Assembly: GCA_030647855.1 (NCBI GenBank)
Contig: JAUSIJ010000013.1
Span: 1-5,711, forward strand
Source: a bacterium
GTDB taxonomy: Bacteria; Patescibacteriota; Minisyncoccia; Phycocordibacterales; JAUSIJ01
Direction: 5' to 3'
Length of the DNA: 5,711 nt
The position numbers and the translations under genes were made by a program. Shown piece by piece: positions 1 through 5,016 of this stretch (position 1 is its first letter; each line of letters starts with the position of its first letter). Below the pieces are notes generated by a model. It saw only the letters and a list, made by a program, of their open reading frames with translations, was not told the origin of the DNA and did no database searches.

Positions 1-746
1 CGAACCCATACTTCCCGGATCAAAAATCCGTTTTCCGAGATTGGAAGGCGCACGGCTATGTAGATATGCGTCGGGCGCTGGCGGTATCGTCTGACGTTTA
101 TTTCTATGCCGTCGGCGGCGGCTATGCGGGACAGAAAGGACTTGGTATTGAGAAAATTGAGGAGTACGTCAGAATGTTCGGCTTTGGCCGAAAGACGGGA
201 CTCGAGTTCGCTCAGGAAAAGGACGGAACGATACCGACTCCGGAGTGGAAGGCAAAGCAATTTGACGGCGATCCATGGAGAATCGGCGATACGTATAACA
301 CCGCCATCGGGCAATATGGTTTCCAGATTACTCCGCTTCAGGCGGTCACTGCGACAGCCGCCATCGCCAATAACGGCAAAATTGTGCGGCCTACGCTTCT
401 CAGGGACGGAAACAAGGATAGGGATTACATGTTTGAGTTGCCTTTTTCAACTGAAAATTTTAAAATCGTACAGGAGGGAATGCGAGCCGGTGTCGTCGAG
501 GGGACAGCAAAAGCGCTCGACGTGGCCGGTCTTAAAGTGGCGGGGAAAACTGGCACGGCGGAGCTTGGAGCAGAGAAGCGCTACGTTAACTCTTGGGTGA
601 TCGGATATTTTCCCTACGAGTCACCAAAGTACGCCTTCGCGGTTGTCATGGAGCGGGGACCGGTCAAGAATCTGGTCGGTTCGTCGGCGGTCGTGAGTCA
701 ACTCTTAAATTGGATCACAATTTACGCTCCGGAGTATGCCCGCTAA
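1..746 (+). CDS. mrdA: Penicillin-binding protein 2 (peptidoglycan transpeptidase), C-terminal part; 5' end outside window
   Basis: This is the C-terminal part of a class B penicillin-binding protein, the D,D-transpeptidase that cross-links peptidoglycan on the outer face of the membrane during cell elongation, normally with the glycosyltransferase RodA. The frame is open from base 3 (reading NPYFPDQ...), so the ATG at 66 is internal and not the start. Two of the three active-site motifs are visible: SSD at 87-95, the SxN-type motif in the PBP2 form (SxDxYFY), and KTG at 546-554 within AGKTGTAE. The catalytic serine motif (SxxK) must lie upstream. PTPEWK and the GDTYNTAIGQ block followed by TPLQA favour PBP2 over FtsI. 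The gene ends in TAA at 744-746, about 20 residues beyond the last conserved segment, so no long C-terminal extension is present. A neighbouring rodA or mreC would fit but cannot be seen. Confidence 0.93.
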   Translation, partial: NPYFPDQKSVFRDWKAHGYVDMRRALAVSSDVYFYAVGGGYAGQKGLGIEKIEEYVRMFGFGRKTGLEFAQEKDGTIPTPEWKAKQFDGDPWRIGDTYNTAIGQYGFQITPLQAVTATAAIANNGKIVRPTLLRDGNKDRDYMFELPFSTENFKIVQEGMRAGVVEGTAKALDVAGLKVAGKTGTAELGAEKRYVNSWVIGYFPYESPKYAFAVVMERGPVKNLVGSSAVVSQLLNWITIYAPEYAR

Positions 747-751
747 GAGCC

Positions 752-899
752 GATTGACCTGCACACCAACTTTCAGTGGGTTGTCCGCAAGCATGCAAAA
801 TAGTGACATAACTCGAGCGATTTGATCGTTAAGATTTGTATAGGAAAAAACATTGAAGGACAACTGCTTGCACACTGAAAGTTAGTGTGTGGGTTGATC
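752..899. repeat. Long imperfect inverted repeat, 27-base arms around a 94-base interior
   Basis: Bases 752-778 pair with 873-899. There is one mismatch (767 with 884) and five G-T wobbles, and the core CAACTTTCAGTG / CACTGAAAGTT is perfect. Just inside the arms both sides carry a GGACAA block and a TGCTTGC block (left, as reverse complement: 781-786 and 787-793; right: 858-863 and 865-871), but in swapped order. The right arm also contains its own small hairpin, CACACT at 871-876 with AGTGTG at 884-889. Possible explanations are terminal repeats of a decayed MITE-like element or a structured RNA. Confidence 0.7.
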
Positions 900-957
900 C
901 CTCCCCACTTTTGATTAATGGAAATTTCTATAGTTGCAAAAGTGGGGAGGGATTGAC
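893..957 (+). repeat. Strong hairpin, 17 perfect base pairs, ending in the greA -35 element
   Basis: Bases 897-913 are the exact reverse complement of 937-953 (core CCCTCCCCACTTTTG). The stem extends outward to 893 and 957 through two G-T wobbles and two further pairs, around a 23-base AT-rich loop (914-936). The right arm runs into TTGACT, the greA -35 box. No T tract follows, so it is not a Rho-independent terminator. The loop is long for a two-fold operator bound by a single dimer. It may be a cruciform, a protein-binding repeat or a structure in read-through RNA from mrdA. Confidence 0.75.
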
Positions 958-981
958 TACAGCTGTCTCTTGGGCTAGAAT
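953..981 (+). promoter_or_regulatory. greA-lysS promoter (housekeeping sigma type)
   Basis: TTGACT at 953-958 and TAGAAT at 976-981 are separated by exactly 17 bases and match the -35/-10 consensus at 5 of 6 positions each. Transcription would begin near 988, giving a leader of only about 17 bases before the GTG start of greA. No clear Shine-Dalgarno lies in this leader. Confidence 0.75.
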
Positions 982-1004
982 TTCAAGATTAAAAAAGCAG
1001 AGCT

Positions 1005-1466
1005 GTGGAACGAGAATATCTCACAAAAGAAAAGTACGAAGAATTGAACAAGGAACTGAACTTCCTGCGAACCGGGCGGCGTAAAGAAGTGGCTGAGCAT
1101 CTTGAGTATGCCAAACAGCTCGGCGATCTTTCCGAAAATGCCGAGTATCACGAGGCACGCGACGAGCAAGCCAATATTGAAGATCGCATCTCTAAACTTG
1201 AGACGATGCTCAAGAACGCCATTATTGTCGAATCTCATGAAACTGATGTGGTTACCATCGGCTCTACGGTGAAGGTCTCAAAAGAGGGTTCGGAAGATCG
1301 CAAAACCTATACAATCGTGGGAAGCGAGGAAGCCGATATGAAGGCGGGAAAACTCTCCATCAAATCTCCGATCGGTGAAGCGATTCTGGGAAAAAAGAAG
1401 GGGGAATTGTTTGCTGTAAAAACTCCGGGCGGGGAAGTTAAGTACAAAATAATCGATATAAAATAG
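1005..1466 (+). CDS. greA: Transcription elongation factor GreA
   Basis: GreA inserts its coiled coil into the secondary channel of RNA polymerase and stimulates cleavage of backtracked RNA, rescuing stalled complexes. The 153 residues cover both family domains: the N-terminal coiled coil (about 1-75) and the C-terminal FKBP-like domain (about 80-153, with VGSEEAD and TPGGEV). The tip motif GDLSENAEYH places acidic residues D41 and E44 as in E. coli GreA, where they hold the catalytic metal. The GTG start is well fixed: an in-frame TAA at 990-992 closes the frame upstream, no ATG or other start lies between, and the next residues already match the family. The Shine-Dalgarno is weak and the leader very short. 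lysS follows after 7 bases, so the two probably form one transcript from the promoter at 953-981. Confidence 0.96.
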   Translation: MEREYLTKEKYEELNKELNFLRTGRRKEVAEHLEYAKQLGDLSENAEYHEARDEQANIEDRISKLETMLKNAIIVESHETDVVTIGSTVKVSKEGSEDRKTYTIVGSEEADMKAGKLSIKSPIGEAILGKKKGELFAVKTPGGEVKYKIIDIK

Positions 1467-1473
1467 CCCTCGT

Positions 1474-2934
1474 ATGGCGTCATTAGAAGATATTAGAAAA
1501 ACACGCCTGGAGAAACTCTCCCTGCTCCGGAAAAGCGGGATGGATCCATATCCAACTTCCTCAACCCCGAGCCATACGCTCGAGGAAGCAAACAAAAAAT
1601 TTTCTCTATTAGCGAAGAAGAAAGGTGGCGTCACGCTGGTCGGACGTATTCTTTCACTCCGTCCGCATGGGGCTCTTATTTTTTTTAACTTTAATGACGG
1701 CACGGGCACTTTTCAGGTGCTATTCAAAAAAGATGAAACAGAGCAGTTTGATCTTTTTCTTGATGTCGCAGACATTGGCGATATTGTTGAGGTTAAGGGA
1801 ACGCTTTTTCTTACTAAGCGCAAGGAAAACACGATCCAGGTGAAAAAATGGCGCATGCTGGCCAAAAGCCTGCGCCCTCTTCCTGAAAAGTGGCATGGCC
1901 TTCAAGACATCGAGGAGCGTTTCCGCCGCCGCTATCTCGATCTTTTACTGAGCGGCGAGGTCAAGGAGCGTTTCCACGTCCGCTCACGCATCATCACCGA
2001 ACTGCGGGCGTTCCTCGACAAAGCAGGCTTCATTGAAGTTGAGACGCCAATTTTGCAGCATTTGGCGGGTGGAGCAAGCGCTCTTCCGTTTAAGACTCAT
2101 CATAATGCGCTCGATATAGATCTCTTCTTAAGGATCGCGCCCGAATTATTTCTAAAAAAACTCTTGATCGGCGGCTTTAAAAAAGTCTACGAGATTGGCA
2201 GAAATTTTCGGAATGAAGGCATCGATGTGACGCATAATCCGGAGTTTACTATGCTCGAATACTATGAGGCCTACAGTGATGCTCGCCAACAAATGTCATT
2301 TGCTGAAAAGTTTTTGAAAAACATCGTTAAAAAAATTGCGGGAAAAAGCGAGCTCGTTTTTGACGAGGACAAGATCGATTTCAGCAAAAATTTTACAAGC
2401 ATTACGTTTTTTGATCTTTTGAAGCGATACGCGCATATTGAGCGCCCGGAATCAATTACACGGGAAGAGTTGTCCATGCAAGCAGAGCGGCAAGGCGTAA
2501 AAGTTGAAAAAGGTGACTCGATTGAAAAAATAATGGATTCAATCTATAAGAAAACTTGTCGGCCGAAGCTCCTGCAGCCGACTATCATCACCGAATACCC
2601 TGTCAATTATCTCCCGCTCGCCAAAAAGATCGCCGGCAGGCCCACACTTGTTGATGCCTTCCAGATAGTTATCGGGGGACTGGAAATCGTTAAAGCTTTT
2701 TCGGAACTCAACGATCCGATTGATCAACGCGAGCGGTTTGGAGTGCAAGAAGCGAATCTCAAGGCTGGGGACGCTGAGGCGCAAAGGGGCGATGAAGAAT
2801 TTTTGGAAGCCATGGAGTATGGTATTCCGCCGGCCGGAGGAGTCGGCATCGGCATTGACCGTCTTGTTATGCTTCTCACGAATCAAAAAAATATTCGCGA
2901 AGTAATTCTCTTTCCAACTCTTCGCCCTCGCTAG
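1474..2934 (+). CDS. lysS: Lysyl-tRNA synthetase, class II
   Basis: This cytoplasmic enzyme charges tRNA-Lys with lysine through an ATP-dependent aminoacyl-adenylate. The 486 residues are close to the usual bacterial length of about 500. An N-terminal OB-fold anticodon-binding domain (about 53-130, VTLVGRILSLRPHGALIFF) is followed by the class II catalytic core: motif 1 around 183-194 (KAGFIEVETPIL), motif 2 around 242-263 (GRNFRNEGI, HNPEFTMLEYY; R246 is the motif 2 arginine) and motif 3 around 455-482 (GGVGIGIDRL with R463, ending in ILFPTLRP). The lysine-specific blocks THHNALDIDLFLRIAPELFLK and FSELNDPIDQRERF are well preserved. The ATG lies 7 bases after the greA stop without an evident Shine-Dalgarno, so translation may be coupled to greA. 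The 3' end converges on the sigma-like gene on the other strand. Confidence 0.97.
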   Translation: MASLEDIRKTRLEKLSLLRKSGMDPYPTSSTPSHTLEEANKKFSLLAKKKGGVTLVGRILSLRPHGALIFFNFNDGTGTFQVLFKKDETEQFDLFLDVADIGDIVEVKGTLFLTKRKENTIQVKKWRMLAKSLRPLPEKWHGLQDIEERFRRRYLDLLLSGEVKERFHVRSRIITELRAFLDKAGFIEVETPILQHLAGGASALPFKTHHNALDIDLFLRIAPELFLKKLLIGGFKKVYEIGRNFRNEGIDVTHNPEFTMLEYYEAYSDARQQMSFAEKFLKNIVKKIAGKSELVFDEDKIDFSKNFTSITFFDLLKRYAHIERPESITREELSMQAERQGVKVEKGDSIEKIMDSIYKKTCRPKLLQPTIITEYPVNYLPLAKKIAGRPTLVDAFQIVIGGLEIVKAFSELNDPIDQRERFGVQEANLKAGDAEAQRGDEEFLEAMEYGIPPAGGVGIGIDRLVMLLTNQKNIREVILFPTLRPR

Positions 2935-2947
2935 ATGAAAAAAAGTT

Positions 2948-2974
2948 AAAGAAAACCTCTCCATCTGGAGAGGT
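2948..2974 (-). terminator. Intrinsic terminator of the sigma-region-4 gene
   Basis: An 8-bp perfect stem (2955-2962 with 2967-2974, ACCTCTCC / GGAGAGGT) closes a 4-base loop. Read on the minus strand it is followed by a T-rich stretch (TTTTCTTT, with another T run after a short gap), about 20 bases after the stop of the minus-strand gene. On the plus strand only CTTAACT follows, so it would be a weak terminator for lysS; a bidirectional role is possible. Confidence 0.8.
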
Positions 2975-2976
2975 CT

Positions 2977-2997
2977 TAACTCGTACAAGCCGAGTTA
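2977..2997. repeat. Small inverted repeat over the stop codon of the minus-strand gene
   Basis: TAACTCG (2977-2983) pairs perfectly with CGAGTTA (2991-2997) around a 7-base loop, directly next to the terminator hairpin. It overlaps the stop codon of the sigma-like gene. No T tract follows on either strand; it may help end or stabilise the converging transcripts. Confidence 0.45.
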
Positions 2998-3336
2998 TTG
3001 CTGAGGCGACAGACCACCAGGTAGAAAACCTTCGAGTTTACGTGCTTGAATCGGATGCTGTAGCTTTCGAATAGCCTTCGCTTCCATCTGACGTACACGC
3101 TCGCGAGTAGTCTTAAACACACAACCTACCTCCTCGAGTGTGTGAGTATTGCCTTCGCCGATACCGTAGCGAAGCTTGAGAATCTCACGCTGGCGGTAAG
3201 TCAGGAGCTTGAGAACCTCCTCTATCTTCTCCTTGAGAAGGTTCTCCGCTTCTATCAGACTTGGGTCAGGCGCTTTTGGGGCAACTGCCTTCGCCAGCGC
3301 CTTATCCTGATTAGTCAGTTCCTTTTTCTTGGACAT
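2995..3336 (-). CDS. Free-standing sigma-70 region 4 (HTH) protein
   Basis: This 113-residue protein is almost entirely sigma-70 region 4, the part of a housekeeping sigma factor that binds the promoter -35 element and the beta-flap of RNA polymerase. After a charged, Ala/Lys-rich N-terminus (1-28) comes region 4.1 (about 36-65, VLKLLTYRQREILKLRYGIG) and the region 4.2 helix-turn-helix (66-92, TLEEVGCVFKTTRERVRQ). R78, E79 and R82 line up with E. coli sigma-70 R584, E585 and R588, the -35 contact residues. The conserved tail after the HTH (HP...LEGFL) is also kept. Regions 1, 2 and 3 are absent. The ATG has a strong Shine-Dalgarno (GGAGG, 5 bases away), and the gene has its own promoter and terminator, so it looks like an intact gene and not the 3' remnant of rpoD. 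Its role is not known from sequence: transcription regulator or half of a split sigma factor are both possible. Confidence 0.88.
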   Translation of the reverse strand: MSKKKELTNQDKALAKAVAPKAPDPSLIEAENLLKEKIEEVLKLLTYRQREILKLRYGIGEGNTHTLEEVGCVFKTTRERVRQMEAKAIRKLQHPIQARKLEGFLPGGLSPQQ

Positions 3337-3341
3337 ATGGT

Positions 3342-3346
3342 CCTCC
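3342..3346 (-). promoter_or_regulatory. Shine-Dalgarno of the sigma-region-4 gene
   Basis: On the minus strand GGAGG stands 5 bases before the ATG at 3336-3334. This is the strongest ribosome binding site in the window and fixes the start, arguing that the short protein is translated as such. Confidence 0.85.
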
Positions 3347-3363
3347 GGTGGGTGTTTAAGAGC

Positions 3364-3381
3364 TTATCCCCTTTATCCCTT
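3364..3381. repeat. Tandem 9-mer repeat, DnaA-box-like, in the minus-strand leader
   Basis: TTATCCCCT (3364-3372) and TTATCCCTT (3373-3381) are adjacent 9-mers differing at one base. They share the first six bases of the E. coli DnaA box TTATCCACA. They lie in the untranslated leader of the minus-strand gene, where the RNA would read as two GGGATAA units. Confidence 0.5.
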
Positions 3382-3407
3382 GGGTAGCAAATTACTGTTC
3401 TTTTATT

Positions 3408-3436
3408 GTTATATCAACAGTGATGACAATTGTCAA
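3408..3436 (-). promoter_or_regulatory. Promoter of the sigma-region-4 gene, near consensus
   Basis: On the minus strand TTGACA (3436-3431) and TATAAC (3413-3408) are separated by exactly 17 bases: a perfect -35 and a 5-of-6 -10. Transcription would begin near 3401, giving a leader of about 64 bases. A 12-base palindrome, TGACAATTGTCA (3424-3435), overlaps the -35 and could be an operator. Confidence 0.8.
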
Positions 3437-3495
3437 ATCTATTAAATGCTCCATCCCTTGGCGCTTTTACGAGCCTTATTTCTTGTTTTTTCTAG

Positions 3496-3513
3496 CTAGA
3501 GCCCAGGGCCTAG
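3496..3513. repeat. Imperfect palindrome CTAG-GCCC / GGGC-CTAG
   Basis: CTAG, an extra A, then GCCC (3496-3504) faces GGGCCTAG (3506-3513) around a single A. With the one-base bulge both arms match fully. It lies between the two divergent promoters, upstream of mraZ, and has no flanking T tract in the direction needed for a terminator on either strand. A protein-binding site is possible. Confidence 0.4.
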
Positions 3514-3514
3514 C

Positions 3515-3545
3515 GCCTGAAGCCTAGTTCATCCATTCTTCAGGC
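3515..3545. repeat. Inverted repeat GCCTGAAG / CTTCAGGC upstream of the mraZ promoter
   Basis: The 8-base arms 3515-3522 and 3538-3545 are perfect reverse complements separated by 15 bases, so the arm centres lie 23 bases apart, about two helical turns. That spacing suits a dimeric regulator, but no specific factor can be named. No T tract follows it. Confidence 0.45.
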
Positions 3546-3548
3546 ACA

Positions 3549-3557
3549 TGTGGATAA
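3549..3557 (-). promoter_or_regulatory. Consensus DnaA box
   Basis: TGTGGATAA on the plus strand is the exact complement of the E. coli DnaA box TTATCCACA. It sits 6 bases upstream of the mraZ -35 element. A single perfect 9-mer can arise by chance, so binding by DnaA is an inference. Confidence 0.4.
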
Positions 3558-3563
3558 GATGGG

Positions 3564-3592
3564 TTGGTCGGTGGGAGATAGTGTCATATAAT
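3564..3592 (+). promoter_or_regulatory. mraZ (dcw operon) promoter
   Basis: TTGGTC (3564-3569) and a perfect TATAAT (3587-3592) are separated by exactly 17 bases. The start of transcription would be near 3599, giving a leader of about 90 bases before mraZ. TGGGA motifs lie in the spacer (3572-3576) and just after the start point. Confidence 0.75.
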
Positions 3593-3601
3593 GGTAACTA
3601 A

Positions 3602-3617
3602 GTGGGAGAGAGTGGGA
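3602..3617 (+). promoter_or_regulatory. MraZ box: two GTGGGA direct repeats 10 bases apart
   Basis: GTGGGA occurs at 3602-3607 and 3612-3617, that is TGGGA, five bases, TGGGA. E. coli MraZ is known to bind TGGGN direct repeats separated by 5 bases upstream of its own gene. The pair begins about 3 bases after the predicted transcription start, a good place for autorepression. A further TGGGA lies at 3572-3576 between -35 and -10, outside this phase. Confidence 0.7.
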
Positions 3618-3646
3618 CTAGGGTAGCTTGGAGAACTGCTCGTCCG

Positions 3647-3667
3647 ACCAGGTGCTTTGCACTTGGT
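3647..3667 (+). repeat. Hairpin in the mraZ leader
   Basis: ACCAGGTGC (3647-3655) pairs with GCACTTGGT (3659-3667) with a single G-U, around a TTT loop. It ends 21 bases before the mraZ ATG. No T run follows, so it is more likely to affect RNA stability or ribosome access than to terminate. Confidence 0.5.
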
Positions 3668-3688
3668 ATAAGAAAAGAAGAATCATTC

Positions 3689-4123
3689 ATGCTTATCGGC
3701 GAGTACACGCATACGGTTGATGAAAAAAAGCGGATCTCGTTGCCGGTAAAATTCCGCAATGAAGTCGGGCGAAAGCTCGTCGCAACGCATGGTCTTGATA
3801 ACTGTATCTTTCTCTTTCCGCTCAAGGAATGGGAAAAGATTTCAGGGAAGCTCGGTGAGCTTGGAATCGGTCAGGCTGATACGCGCGGCATCAATCGTTT
3901 CATGCTTGCCGGCGCCGCCGAGATCGAGGTCGATTCGGTAGGGAGGATTCTTTTACCGGATCATCTGCGAAATTTTGCGGGAATCAAGGCCCGGGTCGTC
4001 TTCGCCGGAGTTCACAACCGTATTGAGGTCTGGCATGACAAAGCCTGGAGCGAGTATAAGAAGCGAATTGAGAAGCAGGTGGACGCCGTGGCCGAAAAGC
4101 TTGGCGAGATAGGAGTGCTCTAA
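3689..4123 (+). CDS. mraZ: Transcriptional regulator MraZ
   Basis: MraZ is a DNA-binding protein with two SpoVT/AbrB-like half domains that assembles into rings and, in E. coli, represses the dcw operon it heads. The 144 residues show both halves: DEKKRISLPVKFR (11-23) and DSVGRILLPDHLR (82-94). In the first, the usual DxKGR reads DEKKR, so the glycine is lost; the second keeps GR. The ATG at 3689 is chosen because the family begins M-x-GEY-x-H-x-x-D, as here; the open frame upstream to 3602 lacks similarity and overlaps the MraZ repeats. A weak purine-rich ribosome site (AAGAAG, 3675-3680) precedes the start. The stop overlaps the rsmH start (TAATG), indicating coupled translation. Candidate MraZ-binding repeats stand at the promoter, fitting autoregulation. 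Confidence 0.95.
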   Translation: MLIGEYTHTVDEKKRISLPVKFRNEVGRKLVATHGLDNCIFLFPLKEWEKISGKLGELGIGQADTRGINRFMLAGAAEIEVDSVGRILLPDHLRNFAGIKARVVFAGVHNRIEVWHDKAWSEYKKRIEKQVDAVAEKLGEIGVL

Positions 4124-5016
4124 TGAGCCACACGAGTGTTCTTTTACATGAAGCGATTGAGGGCCTTGCGATTAAGCCCGGAGACGTGATCCTCGACGGG
4201 ACTTTAAACGGCGGGGGACATAGTGCAGCTATATGCGAGCGCTTCGGGGAGGAAGTTCAGGTGATCGGGTTGGATCTTGATCGAGAAGCAATCGAACGGG
4301 CCAAAACAAAGCTCGCGAACTGCAACGTCATTATCGAGCGGTCGAATTTTAGAAATCTTAGCCGCGTTCTCGATAGGCATGGCATTAAAAATATCAACAA
4401 GATGTTGCTCGATCTCGGTTTGAGTTCTGATCAGCTCGAAGTTTCCGGCAGAGGGTTCAGTTTTAGACTTGATGAGCCCCTCCTCATGACGTTCAAAAGT
4501 GAGAAGGACCTTGGATCATCGGATATGACTGCTCGCGACATCGTGAACGATTGGGAAGAAGAGAGTATCGCCAATGTGCTCTATGGCTATGGCGAAGAGC
4601 GCTTCGCCCGACGTATCGCTCGGGCGATCGTCGAAGCGAGGAAGACAGGGCCGATCGAAACGACGGGGGAGCTCGTCAGAGTGATCGAGAGCGCTGTTCC
4701 CCGAGGCTATCGGCATGGCAAGATTCACCCCGCCACGAGATCGTTTCAAGCGCTTCGGATCGCGGTGAACGATGAACTGGGAGCGCTCCGAGAAGCGCTC
4801 GCCGAAGGCTTCTCGAGGTTATCATCCGGTGGTCGTGTGGCAATTATCTCATTTCATAGCCTCGAAGATCGTATCGTAAAAAATATGTTCAAAGATTTCT
4901 CAAAAAGCGGCCAAGCGATTTTGATAACGAAGAAGCCGATTATCCCGTCCCTCGAGGAAGTTCAAATAAATCCGCGGGCTCGATCTAGCAAGCTCCGCAT
5001 CGTTGAGAAGAAATGA
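4123..5016 (+). CDS. rsmH: 16S rRNA (cytosine-1402-N4)-methyltransferase RsmH (MraW)
   Basis: RsmH transfers a methyl group from S-adenosylmethionine to N4 of C1402 in the 16S rRNA decoding centre. The 297 residues span the family (313 in E. coli). The start HTSVLLHEAI is typical. SAM-binding motif I reads DGTLNGGGHS (25-34), followed by GLDLD (49-53) and LLDLGLSSDQLE (94-105). YGEERFARRIARAIVE, HPATRSFQALRIAVNDEL, IISFHSLEDRIVK and the terminal NPRARSSKLRI are all strongly conserved. The segment that is RGFSF..D.PLDMRMD in E. coli reads RGFSFRLDEPLLMTF here, with D and R replaced by L and T. The gene begins on the last base of the mraZ stop and its TGA overlaps the next start (ATGA), so it is a coupled dcw operon member. 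Confidence 0.97.
   Translation: MSHTSVLLHEAIEGLAIKPGDVILDGTLNGGGHSAAICERFGEEVQVIGLDLDREAIERAKTKLANCNVIIERSNFRNLSRVLDRHGIKNINKMLLDLGLSSDQLEVSGRGFSFRLDEPLLMTFKSEKDLGSSDMTARDIVNDWEEESIANVLYGYGEERFARRIARAIVEARKTGPIETTGELVRVIESAVPRGYRHGKIHPATRSFQALRIAVNDELGALREALAEGFSRLSSGGRVAIISFHSLEDRIVKNMFKDFSKSGQAILITKKPIIPSLEEVQINPRARSSKLRIVEKK

Larger units (their letters stand above)
747..1004. other. Gene-free spacer between mrdA and greA, rich in inverted repeats
   Basis: No credible coding sequence was found here on either strand. The spacer holds a long imperfect inverted repeat (752-778 with 873-899), a second strong hairpin (893-913 with 937-957) and the greA promoter. No run of T follows either hairpin, so neither resembles an intrinsic terminator of mrdA. 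The stretch from about 794 to 857 between the arms shows no recognisable element. The content suggests a structured leader or RNA, or a small mobile remnant resembling a MITE; the sequence alone does not decide. Confidence 0.6.
3337..3688. other. Divergent regulatory spacer between the sigma-region-4 gene and mraZ
   Basis: No gene was recognised in these 352 bases. An in-frame extension of mraZ back to 3602 is open but has no family similarity. The spacer holds the minus-strand promoter (3408-3436), tandem 9-mers (3364-3381), two palindromic elements (3496-3513, 3515-3545), a consensus DnaA box (3549-3557), the mraZ promoter (3564-3592), MraZ-type repeats (3602-3617) and a leader hairpin (3647-3667). 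Confidence 0.7.

Noticed and set aside
752..899. Integron attC site or CRISPR-like repeat
   Set aside because: The arms do not end in the GTTRRRY / RYYYAAC core sites of attC, no integrase or cassette is nearby, and the repeat is not a regularly spaced direct array.
893..957. Hairpin as an intrinsic terminator of mrdA
   Set aside because: The stem is strong but no T tract follows on either strand, and the loop is 23 bases.
887..1084. 65-residue plus-strand open frame across the greA promoter and start
   Set aside because: It crosses the hairpin and promoter and overlaps the well-supported greA frame; the translation has no domain or family character.
1679..1686. Run of eight T in lysS as a frameshift or slippage site
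   Set aside because: The LysRS frame continues through it with normal OB-fold sequence, so no recoding is needed; a homopolymer alone is not evidence.
2539..2988. 149-residue minus-strand open frame inside lysS
   Set aside because: It lies antisense to the conserved catalytic core of LysRS and across the terminator; low-complexity composition and no promoter or ribosome site.
3602..3688. N-terminal extension of mraZ back to an upstream start
   Set aside because: The extension has no similarity to the MraZ family, overlaps the MraZ repeats and begins about at the predicted transcription start.
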